Source: Hymenopellis radicata
Lineage: Eukaryota; Basidiomycota; Agaricomycetes; Agaricales; Physalacriaceae
Assembly (NCBI GenBank): GCA_015501595.1
Contig: JADNRX010000032.1
Span: 124,001 to 188,000, forward strand
Reading direction: 5' to 3'
Length of the DNA stretch: 64,000 nucleotides
Below the pieces are notes generated by a model. It was not told where the DNA came from. It worked only from the letters and a program-made list of their open reading frames with translations, and made no database searches. Shown here in pieces: positions 12,816 to 24,175 of this stretch; within the stretch, counting starts at the first letter, position 1, and each line of letters starts with the position of its first letter. The position numbers and the translations under genes are program-made.

Positions 12816-15169
12816 ATGGCTGGCGCATTGCAAAACGCTAAAAGAGACATCGCCAAGATTCGCGATGAGGACCGCGAGAGCAGATTCGGACAAGTATTCG
12901 GTGTATCCGGCCCCGTCGTCATCGCCGAAAACATGGTCGGCGCTGCCATGTACGAGCTCGTTCGGGTCGGCCACGACGAGCTAGTCGGCGGTCAGTGTAT
13001 CGATTCTCTCTCTAATCCTGGCTGACGTTGATACAGAGGTCATTCGTATCGAGGCTGATAAGGCGACTATACAGGTCTACGAGGAGACCTCTGGCGTTAC
13101 AGTCGGTGACCCTGTCTTGCGGACTGGAAAGCCTCTGAGTGTCGAGCTTGGTCCTGGTATGCTCATCCATGGCGTCTTATATCAAAATGCTCATTGTGAC
13201 TAGGTCTGATGGGCAACATTGTCGATGGAATCCAGCGACCTCTTCGAGTGCGTTTCATCCATGCTATCGCTCCATCATAACCCTAATTCTTTGCTCACAG
13301 GCCATCCAAGAGATGTCCAAGTCCATCTACATTCCCCGTGGTATCAACACAGACGCACTGGACCGCTCGTTGCAGTGGGACTTCACGCCGACAACGTTCA
13401 AGGTATGCCTTCCAACCCAGCTGATCTCTCCATCTCACCTATGCTTCACCAGGTTGGCGATCACATAACGGGTGGAGACATATATGGTGGTGTTTTCGAA
13501 AACTCTCTTGTCAACAACCATAAAATCATGCTTCCTCCCCGCGCCCGTGGTACAATCACACATATCGCCGCTAAGGGTAGCTACGCTGTTGATGTCAGTC
13601 TCAATTCAGCGCCACTTGCGAGGCCGATTGCTGATCTCGCTAACAGGACATTGTTCTGGAAACCGAGTTTGAAGGTAAGACCACGAAGCATACCCTAATG
13701 CAGACATGGCCCGTCCGTGCGCCTCGCCCCGTCACTGAGAAACAAACCGCGGATCACCCTCTACTTACTGGACAACGTATTCTCGATGCCTTGTTCCCGT
13801 CGGTGACCGTTTTTTCGCAACTTCACTCGAGCTTATGTTGTGTTACAGTTGTGTCCAAGGTGGTACCACCGCCATTCCAGGTGCTTTCGGCTGTGGCAAA
13901 ACTGTCATCTCCCAAGCTTTGTCAAAGTACTCTAACAGCGACATCATTATCTATGTTGGATGCGGAGAGCGTGGCAACGAGGTCCGCGGTTCTCTCTACT
14001 ATGTCCAAGTCACCACTAACCTGCCTACAGATGGCTGAAGTTCTCATGGAGGTACTAACACACTTCCTACTCCAGTCATAGTGCTAACGGTTCATCAGTT
14101 CCCTGAACTCACAATGGAAGTTGGCGATCGTCAAGAACCCATCATGAAACGTACTACTCTTGTCGCCAACACCTCTAACATGCCCGTCGCCGCGCGAGAA
14201 GCCTCCATCTACACTGGAATTACACTCTCCGAGTACTTCCGTGATCAGGGAACCAACGTCGCTATGATGGCTGATTCTACCTCCCGGTGGGCTGAGGCTC
14301 TTCGTGAAATCTCTGGTCGTCTCGCCGAGATGCCTGCTGATTCTGGATACCCTGCGTATCTCGGAACGAAGCTCGCTAGTTTCTACGAGCGTGCCGGAAA
14401 GGTCGTCTGTCTCGGAAACCCTCAACGGCAGGGTACCGTTTCCATCGTCGGAGCGTATGTTTTTATCCTGGCGATCGTCGATGCTGTATTGAACCAACTC
14501 ACAGCGTGTCTCCTCCTGGTGGTGATTTCTCTGATCCAGTCACGGCTTCTACTCTTGGTATCGTGCAGGTCTTCTGGGGTCTCGACAAGAAATTGGCGCA
14601 ACGGAAGCATTTCCCCTCCGTCAATTGGTCACTATCATATTCCAAGTACACAAAGGTGCTAGAACCTTACTACGAGTCCACGGAGCCCGGATTCGTCGAG
14701 CTGAGGATGAAGACCAAGGAAATATTGCAGAAGGAGGAGGACCTTGCTGAGATTGTGCAGCTCGTTGGTAAAAGTGCATTGGGCGAAAACGATAAGATTA
14801 CGCTGGAAGTTGCCCGCATGCTGAAGGATGATTTCCTGCAACAAAACGGCATGAGCGAGTACGACAGATATTGTCCGTTCTACAAGACGAGTGGCATGCT
14901 CCGGAACTTTGTTGGATTCCATGACGCTGCGTTGAAGGTGATTGCGCAGAACGACATGACCTTTGCCAAAATCAAGGATTCGGCTGGGGATCTCATGTTT
15001 AAACTGTCCCAAATGAAGTTTGAGGTATGTCTTGCCATTCATATTTCTTGTAATTGTTGCTCATGTTATCGTGTCCTAGTCGCCGTCGCAAGGAAAGGAG
15101 GACGTTAAATCGAAGTTGGATTCTCTCCATACCGAGATTCAAGACAAGTTCCGACAGATGGTCGAGTAG
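12816..15169 (+). CDS. VMA1: V-type H+-ATPase catalytic subunit A
   Basis: The ATP-hydrolysing subunit of the V1 sector that acidifies the vacuole and endosomes. Start [11 protein letters not shown] at 12816; then [14 protein letters not shown], the non-homologous region with [33 protein letters not shown], Walker A GAFGCGKT (about 13887), [37 protein letters not shown], the Walker B/catalytic stretch [34 protein letters not shown] and a C-terminal helical domain ending QDKFRQMVE. At the Walker A exon the splice is ..[13 protein letters not shown] with donor GTCGGT. About ten introns; all joins keep frame. No intein is present; instead an ordinary intron interrupts [13 protein letters not shown], close to the site where some yeasts carry the VDE intein. 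Works with Vma13 at 44-46 kb in the same complex. Confidence 0.96.
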
Positions 15170-15763
15170 ATGCTCTTATGATTCAACGTATTATGGACAA
15201 CTTTTATCTTTCTGGAAGTCTTGTACCCTAATGATATTAATATACCAGAAGCAGAAGCTATTTACCACCAAATTCCGATGGTTTGAAGGAAGCAAGTATT
15301 GAGTGGCGTGGGAACTCGTTCACTGACGTTGGATATCGACCTGATCGGATTCAATTTCCCGATTACTCCTCCAGCGCTCCAATCTTTTTTTCCTATCCTC
15401 CTACTCCTTCTATGTGTTGGGTTGTCTCGTCCACACCCTGGTGGGGTGCCTTTCATGGAAACCGTCTCATTCGTTCCTTTCCCTCAACCAGGACCTCAAT
15501 GCCGGTATCACAGATATCGGTCGCTCTCGTCACTTAGCTTGGATCATATACGCGACTGCCTCCACACATACGGCGAGCTAGGAATTGCTTAAAGACGTCT
15601 CTATTTACTAGTAGTGGTGATCTCGACATGGACTGCACTCTTGACTTCACAAAGCAACTGAAGGAGGCGGCTTTGTCACCAAGCACGTGTACCTCCATTC
15701 ACACACCCACGCCAAAGTCCAGATTATCTGTGGCAGCTGGCAACTCACACGCAGTCCACCACC
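15170..15763. other. Intergenic region
   Basis: Roughly 590 bases between Vma1 and the DUF4238 gene. Short open frames here show no family features and overlap each other in several frames. I see no RNA gene or repeat; it presumably holds the Vma1 3' UTR and the next promoter. Confidence 0.4.
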
Positions 15764-17754
15764 ATGGCGCCGCCTTCTGGCTCCCGCAACTCGAAGGCAA
15801 CGCGGGATTACTATCATCATATGATCCCCCGATTCATCCTTGTGCGATTTCAGAGCACCGCTCATATGTTCGTTCGCATTGCATGACGCCTGTATCACAC
15901 ATGCTGAGGCTTGCTGTACTTTAGGTCGAAGAAACAACGCGAGAAAATATACAAGAAGACGAAGAAGGACGCGAGGAAAGTTCAGTTCTATGAACTTGCC
16001 ACTGGTGTCCTCGGAGAGCGCTCTTTTAGCGACGTGTACGGCGTCAAAAATCTCTATCGTGATGCGAGTTCGATGCAGGACGTTGATGAATTGGAGGCCA
16101 AGCTTGCCGTCTTAGAGCAAGCCGCCAAGGTGGTTGTGGACCGAATTCACGACGGCGTTGAGAGCGGGACGGCCTGCATGCTGCGTTCTGAACTGGAGAC
16201 GTTGCGCAAGTTCCTCTTCCTCATGCAGTATCGCATGGATGACTTATCCGTGAAGTACTTCGACAGTGATCGTAACAGGGAAAGTCGCGGGTGGATAGAG
16301 AAGATGAGCTCAGACCAGCCGCGGGAAAGACGCCACTTCGACCGATATTTGGCTGCACTTCCTTCGCTATTACCTTGACACACCACACAATACTTTGCTA
16401 GACGAAGGCGAACGGTGGCTGAGCCGTTGGATTTCCCGTGGTGTAGACAGCCCGAAATTTCATCCTGACGACGACCAGAACTCAGCGGCGGGTACGTACT
16501 GGAAGCAGGCCACATTTTCCCTTGGAATCTGGTGCGCAGCGGAGAATCGGGAATTCATCCTGACCCATAATGATATGGTTTCGGGCTGTGGGAAGGCATC
16601 GCGCCTCGCCTTTCTCGCAAATCCTGAAATTCATCGACTCTTTGTTCTCAGCCCCCAGATTGCCATCGTGCTGCGCTCCCATGATGATCAAGTCTGTGAC
16701 CACGTTCGTAGTGACCTGGCAGATATTGACATGAAACCACCGTCTGTGCAATATGCAGTCTCCGGGCCTGGAAATCCTTTCCATTCGACGTCTATTTCGG
16801 ATCGGGACATATTTCGCAGATCTGCCTACATGGCCGGCCCCGGTCAGAAGGACATGTTGACTTTCCCCATTACCAGACTCACTTCAAAACAAACGGACGA
16901 ATTCAATTTGTCCTTTTGCTTAACGTCGAACCGGATGTTGGAGGCGGAGGGCTTTCTTTCCGTGACGCCCGTCTTTGTGGAGATATGATCAATCGTTATT
17001 GTGCAGGCGCACACAAAGTCTGGGATATCAATCGTACTTACACTGTGCGGCCATTGGGCTGGCGTTTGACTGGTATGGCGGATGAGAAGGATCTTTGTCC
17101 ACCACCAATATTTCGTGTTACTGCCAGTCTGCGCGAGAAGTTGCGCATCATGTCGTATGCGTTAAGGTTGCACCACTGTGGGCGTCCTTTTGCCTCTCAA
17201 ATCGTTGTTGATCGCAATCCCACCTCGACTTTTGCCGCTCTCTTCCCTGCGCCTCTGAATATGACCGCGCGTACCAGTTGCACACCGTTCTCCGAGACTT
17301 TACCGTTAATTATGGGGAAAGACATGACGGTCTAGCAGCTGCCTACTCCTCGGTCTCGACCCACCTTTTCCATACCTGGCTCAGTAAACATCCTGCCTCA
17401 GTGGAGGTGGAGTCATTTCCTCAGGATCTCGACTTGCTGCCGAAGTTGAGCAAAAGAGATAGCTTGTCATTCTTTGTGAGGATGACTGTATGGTTGTCCC
17501 AAGTTATCAGCCGAATTCAAGTTATCAGCCGACTTACATTTCGATTTGGCGAGGGAGAGACACCCGAGGACGCCGTCGCCCGACTACTCAGGCATGCCAT
17601 ATACCTGGGGTGTGCAGAGAAAGTCTTGAGGAAGGCACCTGTGAACTTGTTTTCAGTGACGGAGCAGTTAGGGTTCTCCATTTGTGCCGACAAGCAGTTT
17701 GAGCAGCAGATTATTACCAGAATACGCGGGGCACGAGCTCATATTTCCAGTTGA
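15764..17754 (+). pseudogene. DUF4238 family protein, frame-disrupted
   Basis: A family of unknown function common in fungi (Pfam DUF4238), recognised by a HHxIPRF start and a conserved central region. Exon 1 (15764-15867) encodes MAPPSGSRNSK...YYHHMIPRFILVRFQ; a 57-nt intron leads to SKKQREKIYKKTKKDARKVQFYELATG. Later blocks include LRYYLDTPHNTLLDEGERWLSRWIS, TYWKQATFSLGIWCAAENREFILT, a histidine/aspartate-containing middle, SFRDARLCGDMINRYCAGAHKVWDINRTYTV and YQLHTVLRDFTVNYGERHDGL. Three one-base breaks split the frame: an extra T near 16349, a missing base near 16910 and a missing C near 17252. With these corrected the product would be near 640 residues, and no stop codon remains. Either a recent pseudogene or indel errors. 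Confidence 0.65.
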
Positions 17755-17893
17755 CGACACAATGATAGCAATTTTGTTTGTAGGATGGTACACACAGCTA
17801 ATGCAAAACTTGAAGATTACACCTGTAAAGGGCATCAGCTACTGACGTGGATTCCCAAGGATGAAACCTCACCTTGTAAATAAGATATCATGT

Positions 17894-18215
17894 CTAGTAC
17901 AATCCAATATTCAATCCTTCCTTAATCATAGCCGCATACTGCTCCTCCAGAGGAACAGACGGCTCATATCCATAGGGCAACCTCACGTCCTTCAGCCTCC
18001 GCCGCCTTGCGTTCACCAGTCTCCATAGCTTCGCTTCGTCGACCTCTATCGGCGGCACCTCGGACAAATCCAACAGAGCAAGACATGGCAGTTTCCCATT
18101 CAAACACGATAAGACCGCTGGCTATCTTTCAACACCAGCGTCTCGACGGCGTCCAACTCGTGCAAGAACTCCAGACCTTGCGAGAACGTATTCGGTTTAA
18201 GCCCAATGGGTAGTC
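17894..18215 (-). pseudogene. Leucine-rich gene fragment
   Basis: An isolated coding-like tail. It reads GLEFLHELDAVETLVLKDS in one frame and, after a one-base shift near 18135, LSCLNGKLPCLALLDLSEVPP and KLWRLVNARRRRLKDVRLPYG in another, ending IKEGLNIGLY. The leucine spacing and the LVNARR motif resemble the C-terminal end of agaricomycete F-box/LRR proteins. There is no start, no F-box and no continuation upstream, so I read it as the remnant of a deleted gene. It does not match the tails of the four F-box copies in this window. Confidence 0.4.
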
Positions 18216-18679
18216 AGGGTGCAATTGCTCCTAATAACTTATAAGACAGCATTAACGTCCGGCGCGAAGAGATCGAGAGATGGCGGTGACAAACTTTGCT
18301 TCAAGGTTGGAGGTAACAGATACTAGTAGCAATAACAGGTGAAGCTTCGAGACTCGTACAAGAACAGCACGCACCCGGTATGTCTTCTTAGAAGGACGCG
18401 AATAAATGTGCTTTTGAACACCGATATATACCGGTCTGCCATCGCCTCGCCGCGTACCTCTGGAACTTATGTTGCGAAGTAACACTCCGAATGAAATCAG
18501 TCTACTTTTGGGTTACTGTACGCGCTTCAGTCAAAAAGGTTTCATCAATGGACCTATGAGCCACACACAACCGACCTTTACCTAGTTTCTTAAAACGAAC
18601 ATGAGTACTAGATATCATTATGGATTCACTCATGCTTGAGTTGTTTAGGTCTAGTCCAATGATGATATGTTGTTGAACA
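18216..18679. other. Intergenic region
   Basis: About 460 bases downstream of uS12m with no recognisable gene, RNA or repeat. Confidence 0.4.
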
Positions 18680-19238
18680 CTACTTTTTAGGCTTCTTAGC
18701 ACTAGTAGAAAATGAGCAACAAAATCGTCAAAGAATAAGAACACACATACCCATACGTACTACGCGAAGTCTTCCGACCCGCAACACCGCTGAAGTCCAA
18801 CGCGCCACGAATAACCTTATACTTGACACCCGGCAAATCCTTGGACCTTCCCCCACGAATGAGAACCACACTATGGTCCTGCAAATTATGCCCTTCGCCC
18901 TGGATATACGCCTGCAGCGAGTTGCCGTTCGTCAGCTTCACCCTCGCGACCTTGCGCTTGGCTGAGTTGGGCTTCTTGGGCTTGGCGATGATGATGCCGG
19001 TGCAGACGCCCTTGCGCTGCGGAGAGGTGTTGAGCAGCGGCGCTTTGGACTCTTGGGAGCGCCGGGTAGGCCGCTTTTTGCGCTTCATGGCTTGGTTCAT
19101 GGTGGCAAGGGCGGGGAGGGAGGCGTGGAAGGAGCGGTGAAAGATGGGCGAGGCTGACAGCGGTAGTAATGGCCGAGAGAGCATCGTCGGGCGCGCGAGG
19201 CGCGACGTCGACGCGAGCGTGCGCGCCAGTATGTTCAT
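18680..19238 (-). CDS. Mitochondrial small-subunit ribosomal protein uS12m
   Basis: Decoding-centre protein of the mitoribosome. Two exons (19238-18751 and 18701-18680) give 169 residues. The first 45 residues are an Arg/Ser/Leu-rich, acid-free presequence ([20 protein letters not shown]...[13 protein letters not shown]) as expected for mitochondrial import. The S12 body follows: [48 protein letters not shown] (the classic loop that contacts the decoding site), [35 protein letters not shown] and [10 protein letters not shown] 49-nt intron then joins GAKKPKK and a stop. No frame break. It starts 77 bases from the Utp3 ATG in head-to-head orientation. Confidence 0.95.
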
Positions 19239-19315
19239 CGTGGTCGACGACTAAGTTGGCGTTTTCCGGAAGATCGGTCCGATATCAATTTTCTGGCTCT
19301 CTTTCCGCTTTCACC
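19239..19315. promoter_or_regulatory. Bidirectional promoter uS12m / Utp3
   Basis: Only 77 bases separate the two divergent ATGs. A mitoribosomal and a nucleolar ribosome-assembly gene therefore share one promoter region. Co-regulation is inference. Confidence 0.5.
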
Positions 19316-21432
19316 ATGGTCAGGAAACGAGGCTCGAAAGTCAAAGGCTCGTCTGGAAAAAAGCCAAAGACACTCAAACGCGCGGATGGGCGTATCAAGA
19401 AATGGGACAAAGTATCGGATATTCCGATGGACGACGAGGATCAGTGTACGTCTATGTCTATTAACAATGGATAGTGATTGACTTGGAATAGTCCATAGTA
19501 CACGGGACAAGATTTTGCTCGACGGCAACAACGATGACGACGACGACGGCGACGAGGAAGAGGTCTTTTCGCTGAACGGCATCTCAGACGACGATGAAGA
19601 TGAAGAGCATGACTATGCCGATGAGCCTGCCCCATCCAAAGCATCAATGAAAAAGTCAAACAAGGGCAAAGGCAAAGGCAAAGACAAGGATAACTCTGAA
19701 TCTGATTCTGCCTCGGAAGAAGAGGAAAGCTGGGGCCAGTCGCGTGCAGCATACTACTCGTCCAATGCTGCCAACCTCGAGTCCGACGACGAGGAGGGCC
19801 ATGAGCTCGAAGAGCAGGAAGCCAAGCGACTGCAGGCCAAAGCGCGCCAGGACATGACCGACGATGACTTTGGCTTCAATGATCCTATAGACTTGACTGG
19901 GATCTCAGATGATGAGTACGTTTTTTGTGTTTTGACTCCATTCAACGTGTTGATTTGTTGCAGTGCGTTTGCTGAGCCAAATGCCCCGTTGTTCAACAAC
20001 TCCCAGGGGACGATGCTGCGCTGATTCGTCACTTTGAAAAGGTCGACCCGGAGAGTCTGGCGCTCGCGCGTGACTGGACAGACACGGCGTATTCTATATC
20101 CAAAACGCAGCAACATTTGAAAACGTACGTCGTTCGCCACTGTAGCCTTACTAGTCGCTTATCGTGGATCAGAGCTGAAGAAGCAGACGGTCCAAACTCG
20201 CCCAAGCTTGGAATGATGCATCTCTACTACCGTATGTCTACAATACATTTCTGGCCCGTTATTTCTAATGGTTACGCGTAGAAACTTTGCTGACCTATGG
20301 CAGCACACTCGCTTTCTACATCCACCTACGGAGTTCCCAGAAACACGCTCAGCACCCCGAAGCCCTTAAATCTCACCCCATCATGTCGCGTCTTGTCACT
20401 CTCAAGCAGTCTTTAATTACCATGGAGGACATGGACTTTGGTAACTCTGACTCTGAACTCGATGACGACGAAAGTGACTTTGACGAGGCGATGGATGCCC
20501 AGGAGCTATGGGGACGCGACAAGGACAATACACTCGAGGCGAACGAGCTCAGCGATCTCCTGGACGACGCAGAATCATTAGGTGCTGCCTCTATACCAAA
20601 GATCAGGATAAAACCGCTCCAAGCGCCACCGATAACCGACGTGCCTCCCAAGAAAAAACGTAGAACCGAGTCTGGGGCACTAGCGTGGTGTTCGACCTCG
20701 TCGAACCCGAATTTACATCCTCCCGTGGCTCCACGAAATCGCGTCTTGATCCTACAGACGGCTTTGGGGAAGCTACGGAATTGCAGCACGCCGACGCGGC
20801 GGATAAGAGCGCGCGCAAGAAGAGCCTGCGCTTCCATACGAGCAAGATTGAGAGTGCGAGTGCCAGGCGGCGCGGGGCGCGGAACGATGCGGTGGGCGGC
20901 GATGATGATATCCCTTATAGGGAAAGAAAGAAGACGAAGGATCTGCGACTGGCGGAAGAGGCTAAGAAGCGGCTGGAGCGGCAGGGCGGGGCGGATCTGG
21001 ATGACGTTGACCCAGAAGCCGACAAGATGGATGTGGATGGCGAACAAGACGGTGATGGGTATTATGAGCTTGTCAAGAAGGCTGCCAAGGAGAAGAAGGA
21101 AAAGAGGAAGGCGGAGCACGAGGCCCGGAGTACACGGTTCGTTGCTTTTCTTTTCTTTTCATACATTTCTAAATCACTATACAGTGTGGATTACGCAGAG
21201 GAAGAGACGTCTGGGCCACGCTCTGTGTCGCGCGCTATATTGAAGAACAGGGGGCTTACGCCGCATCGACCGAAAAGCGTGAGGAATCCGCGTGTGAAAA
21301 AGAGGCAAAAGTTCGACCAGGCGAAAAGAAGGTTTCGTCGCAGAAGGCGGTGTACAAGGGTGGCGATGCGGCAAGGTACGAGGGAGAACGGTCGGTATTT
21401 CAAAGGTTGTCAAGTCTGTACGGTTGGGATAG
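19316..21432 (+). CDS. UTP3: U3 snoRNP-associated processome protein Utp3/Sas10
   Basis: Acts in the small-subunit processome in the nucleolus. Begins MVRKRGSKVKGSSGKKPKT; donor 19446 joins DEDQ|FHSTRDKILLDGN. Long acidic tracts (DDDDDGDEEEVFSLNG, SESDSASEEEESWG with RAAYYSS), then DFGFNDPIDLTGISDDE, HFEKVDPESLALARDW, LGMMHLYYQTLLTYGSTLAFY|HLRS (the Sas10/Utp3/C1D domain), a NES-like LSDLLDDAESLG, a basic KKKRR, and the family's C-terminal block SRAILKNRGLTPHR, RNPRVKKRQKFDQAKK..., GERSGISKVVKSVRLG. Four one-base deletions interrupt it: in G runs at 20006-20009 and 20674-20677, an A run at 21324-21327 and GG at 21394-21395. Restoring each gives the expected family sequence through to TAG 21430-21432. 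Given that the gene is essential in yeast, these look like sequence errors. Confidence 0.88.
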
Positions 21433-21508
21433 GTGTGATGATTGGTGTGGTACTATCAATTTACTTGGGTGACATCCTACATACCGGAAAGCCTAAGAAA
21501 TGATGTAG

Positions 21509-21534
21509 TCAGACTCAGACTCAGACTCAGACAG
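21509..21534. repeat. Short CAGACT-type hexanucleotide repeat
   Basis: About four copies of a 6-bp unit (AGACTC/CAGACT phase) in tandem, a simple microsatellite downstream of Utp3. Confidence 0.75.
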
Positions 21535-21598
21535 TCGCGCCGCATGCGGCAGTTTAAGCGCTTCGACAATGCGTGGTGGCCTAGTGCACGTGCAAATA

Positions 21599-21612
21599 GC
21601 CCTAACCCTAGC
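21599..21612. repeat. Short telomere-like CCCTAA motif
   Basis: Two units of the CCCTAA type (AGCCCTAACCCTAG). This is the basidiomycete telomere unit in reverse, but two copies can arise by chance. Confidence 0.3.
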
Positions 21613-21887
21613 TAGCCGATCAGCCAGGTCGCACAGTCGCACTCAGCTTGCACTTATATTGCGACTACCGTGTCATCTTCACACCGCGCACATAAGTATC
21701 GCGTCCGCATACCTCCTGTCTCGCGCGCTTGAACGCGTCGAGTCGTACTCCCCGGTTTCTGTGACCTGTCGTCGCACGGCCATCCATATTGTGGGATCTT
21801 CCTTACCGCCTGATACGGTGATGCCCTCTTCCAAAGAGGCGAGCTAAAAAAAACTCATCGATATCCTAGGACTGCGCCGCCACAACG

Positions 21888-23366
21888 ATGTCGCAAGCAG
21901 CCCACAACTCCACTACCGACGTGATTGACGCGTTTTCGTCCGCCAGCATTTCCATTCATGATCTCCCTCCCGAAATACTCTCCAGAATCTTCTTCTTCAC
22001 CCTACCATTTAACTGCGAATTCGAAGTCTTCGACAAGAGGTCCATCGATAGTCCTTGGGTGTTGGGCATGGTCTGCAGTCGCTGGCGAGCGATTGCGTGG
22101 CAGACACCCGATCTTTGGTCATCGTTTAAACTCGGATGGCATCTAGTCAATAATAGGTCGCGCGGTTTAGACCATCTCAAGGACGTGTTGGCACGATCTC
22201 GACAAGCTCCACTCTCCACCTCAATTTCCAGCTCTGACCTTCAACTTGGTTTGGAACCTTTCATGCCCCTCGCCTCTCGTTTATGCAATTTACGGATTGT
22301 CTGTACCCTTCACGAGCTCCTCCTGTTCAGATTTTGGGGATTTGCCGGGTTTGAAAAAATTGGAACTGTGGATTGAATCCTCTCTGGTCGAAAATGTGGA
22401 CGAGACTACCTACCTCGATTTATCTACAAGGGCTCCTCAGCTTGTCCATGTGGATATTCATCCCGAGTCAGGACTGCCTTCTCGTCATGCTCTGATCCTT
22501 CCTTGGGCTCAGTTGACTTGTCTGTCACTTGAGTTCTCAGGTGCAGAAGAGTATCCTGAATGGCAGATCATCTGTCGTCACATCTTGTCGCAATGCTCTC
22601 ATATTGTGACTCTCTCAGACTCCACTGTCTACGATTCGCTCGACTCCGTTCAAGTGGAAAACTTCATTGCACTCCCTCATCTGCAAAACCCTCGATCTTC
22701 AGTGGCTAGATGCAGTGCAAGTCCTCACCTGCCCGTCACTGAAGACGTTCGCTTTTTGCCCATTCGAAAGCGAAGCCGATGACAGTCTAACGAGTGGTAT
22801 TCCGCGATTTTTTGTCGCGTTCAGGATGTGTCATAGAGACTCTCAAACTTGATCAGATTGTGACCCGACTTCCACTATATATGCCCCACTTCGTCGAATG
22901 GTGCTCGAGCGTCTCTCATCTAGAAATCGAAGTCGAGAATAACGGTCTCGCTGACGAGTCTGTTTTCCTTCTACTCAGATATGAGGCGGTACAGCGTCGG
23001 CTTCCCGCCTTGAAGTCGTTGAATCTCATTTGGAGGTACGGCGATCTTCCCCTAGAGGAGTCTCGTTTGGCCTTGGTTCAAGCGATTCTGTCCAGAGGAT
23101 ACGACTCTGAAGTTGGTATGCCAACTCCAAAGTTACATTCTCTTCGCTTCCAGTATGACCTCGTTGACGGCTGTGTCTGCGAAGATAAAGTCAGTTATAC
23201 CGACTTTTCGGACACAAAGTTGTTTTGTGACCTAAAGCGGCTCGAGAGAATGGGATTGGAGGTAACGATGGGTAAGCCTTAGACTGCTAGTAACTACCAC
23301 GAGATTGCTTACATTTTCCGGTTAGATTATCTCAAGATTATCAATGTTCCCATTCAGCAACGCTGA
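21888..23366 (+). pseudogene. F-box/leucine-rich family member, frame-disrupted (copy 2)
   Basis: Start MSQAAHNSTTDVIDAFSS; the F-box core is ISIHDLPPEILSRIFFFTLP...SPWVLGMVCSRWRAIAWQTPDLWSSF, followed by the family's LARSRQAPLSTSI and leucine-rich stretches (LPGLKKLELWI, RAPQLVHVDIHPES, LILPWAQLTCLSLEF, LTCPSLKTFAF, FLSRSGCVIETLKL). The end is spliced: VTMG| intron 23272-23325 |DYLKIINVPIQQR, the same phase-1 site as in copy 3. Unlike copies 1 and 4 it lacks the N-terminal CPRCGF and coiled segment. Three frame changes occur (about 22340, 22680 and 22790), each equivalent to +1 or -2, not the -1 type that dominates elsewhere in the window, so this copy is a better candidate for a true decaying paralogue. 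In tandem with copy 3. Confidence 0.62.
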
Positions 23367-24175
23367 ACGGAGGGATTGGTTACGCATCAATAATAAGGGT
23401 ATTCACTGCCTTGGTTAAAATCGAGGCGAATCCGATTCCAAATCGTTACCTTTAAGCACTCGCGCACACGTGTTGAACGTCGAGGCCTGTACTACCCTAG
23501 CAGTGATCTATCAGCTGATTTACTATAATTTGTCCAAAGACCTGTGTCTATGCTCGTACAAACAACCTCGCTGGGCGGAGTAGCTCATCGAAAGGGCTGC
23601 TCAAAACCAAAGTAGTACACAGTACGTACTGCTACACGATCGCGACTACATACCGTCGGAGATGTTAACGTGCGGCGTCAACACGTTTCAACCAAGTTTC
23701 AACTCGCATCGTGTACCAACGTTTTTCCGGACTGAATGTTCCTGCAGGCTGCGTAGATCAGGCGTAGATAGGCACTTAGATTTGCTAGATTAGCGAGCAC
23801 GTCATCTGTTTTTTTTTCCAGAACCTTTTCTGTCTGTTATCGCGGTCACGACTTCCAGGCCACAGCATCACGATGATCGCGCCAGCTCAGCTTAGAGCAG
23901 TCAGCGATAGCAGCGTGCCCGATGCTGCCCGATTGTTGACATTTTTTTTTTTGACAAAGTCAAATTGCGGGGCCAAGGCGACACTAGGGCGACGTACTAG
24001 GGGCGGCAATCACTTGCGACTTTCATACATTGTCAAACTAGACTTGATGATAGATCCGTTGACGACGTACTGTCACCCTCCCACCCACCACACCCTCCCG
24101 CCCGCTGTGCAGGTTTGACGCGTCTCGGTCGACTGCCTGCATCGGTTTCTGAACGAGCTTTGGATCTCGCCCATC
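23367..24175. other. Intergenic region
   Basis: Some 810 bases between F-box copies 2 and 3, with T runs near 23811-23818 and 23940-23952. No gene, RNA or organised repeat recognised. Confidence 0.45.

Larger units (their letters stand above)
21433..21887. other. Intergenic region with short repeats
   Basis: About 450 bases before F-box copy 2. It contains a hexamer repeat (21509-21534) and a short telomere-like motif near 21599-21612, listed separately. Otherwise no gene seen. Confidence 0.45.

Noticed and set aside
13960..14060. Intein in Vma1
   Set aside because: The gap in [13 protein letters not shown] is under 60 bases with GT..AG borders, far too short for an intein.
21599..21612. 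Telomere or subtelomere boundary
   Set aside because: Only two CCCTAA units, flanked on both sides by ordinary genes.
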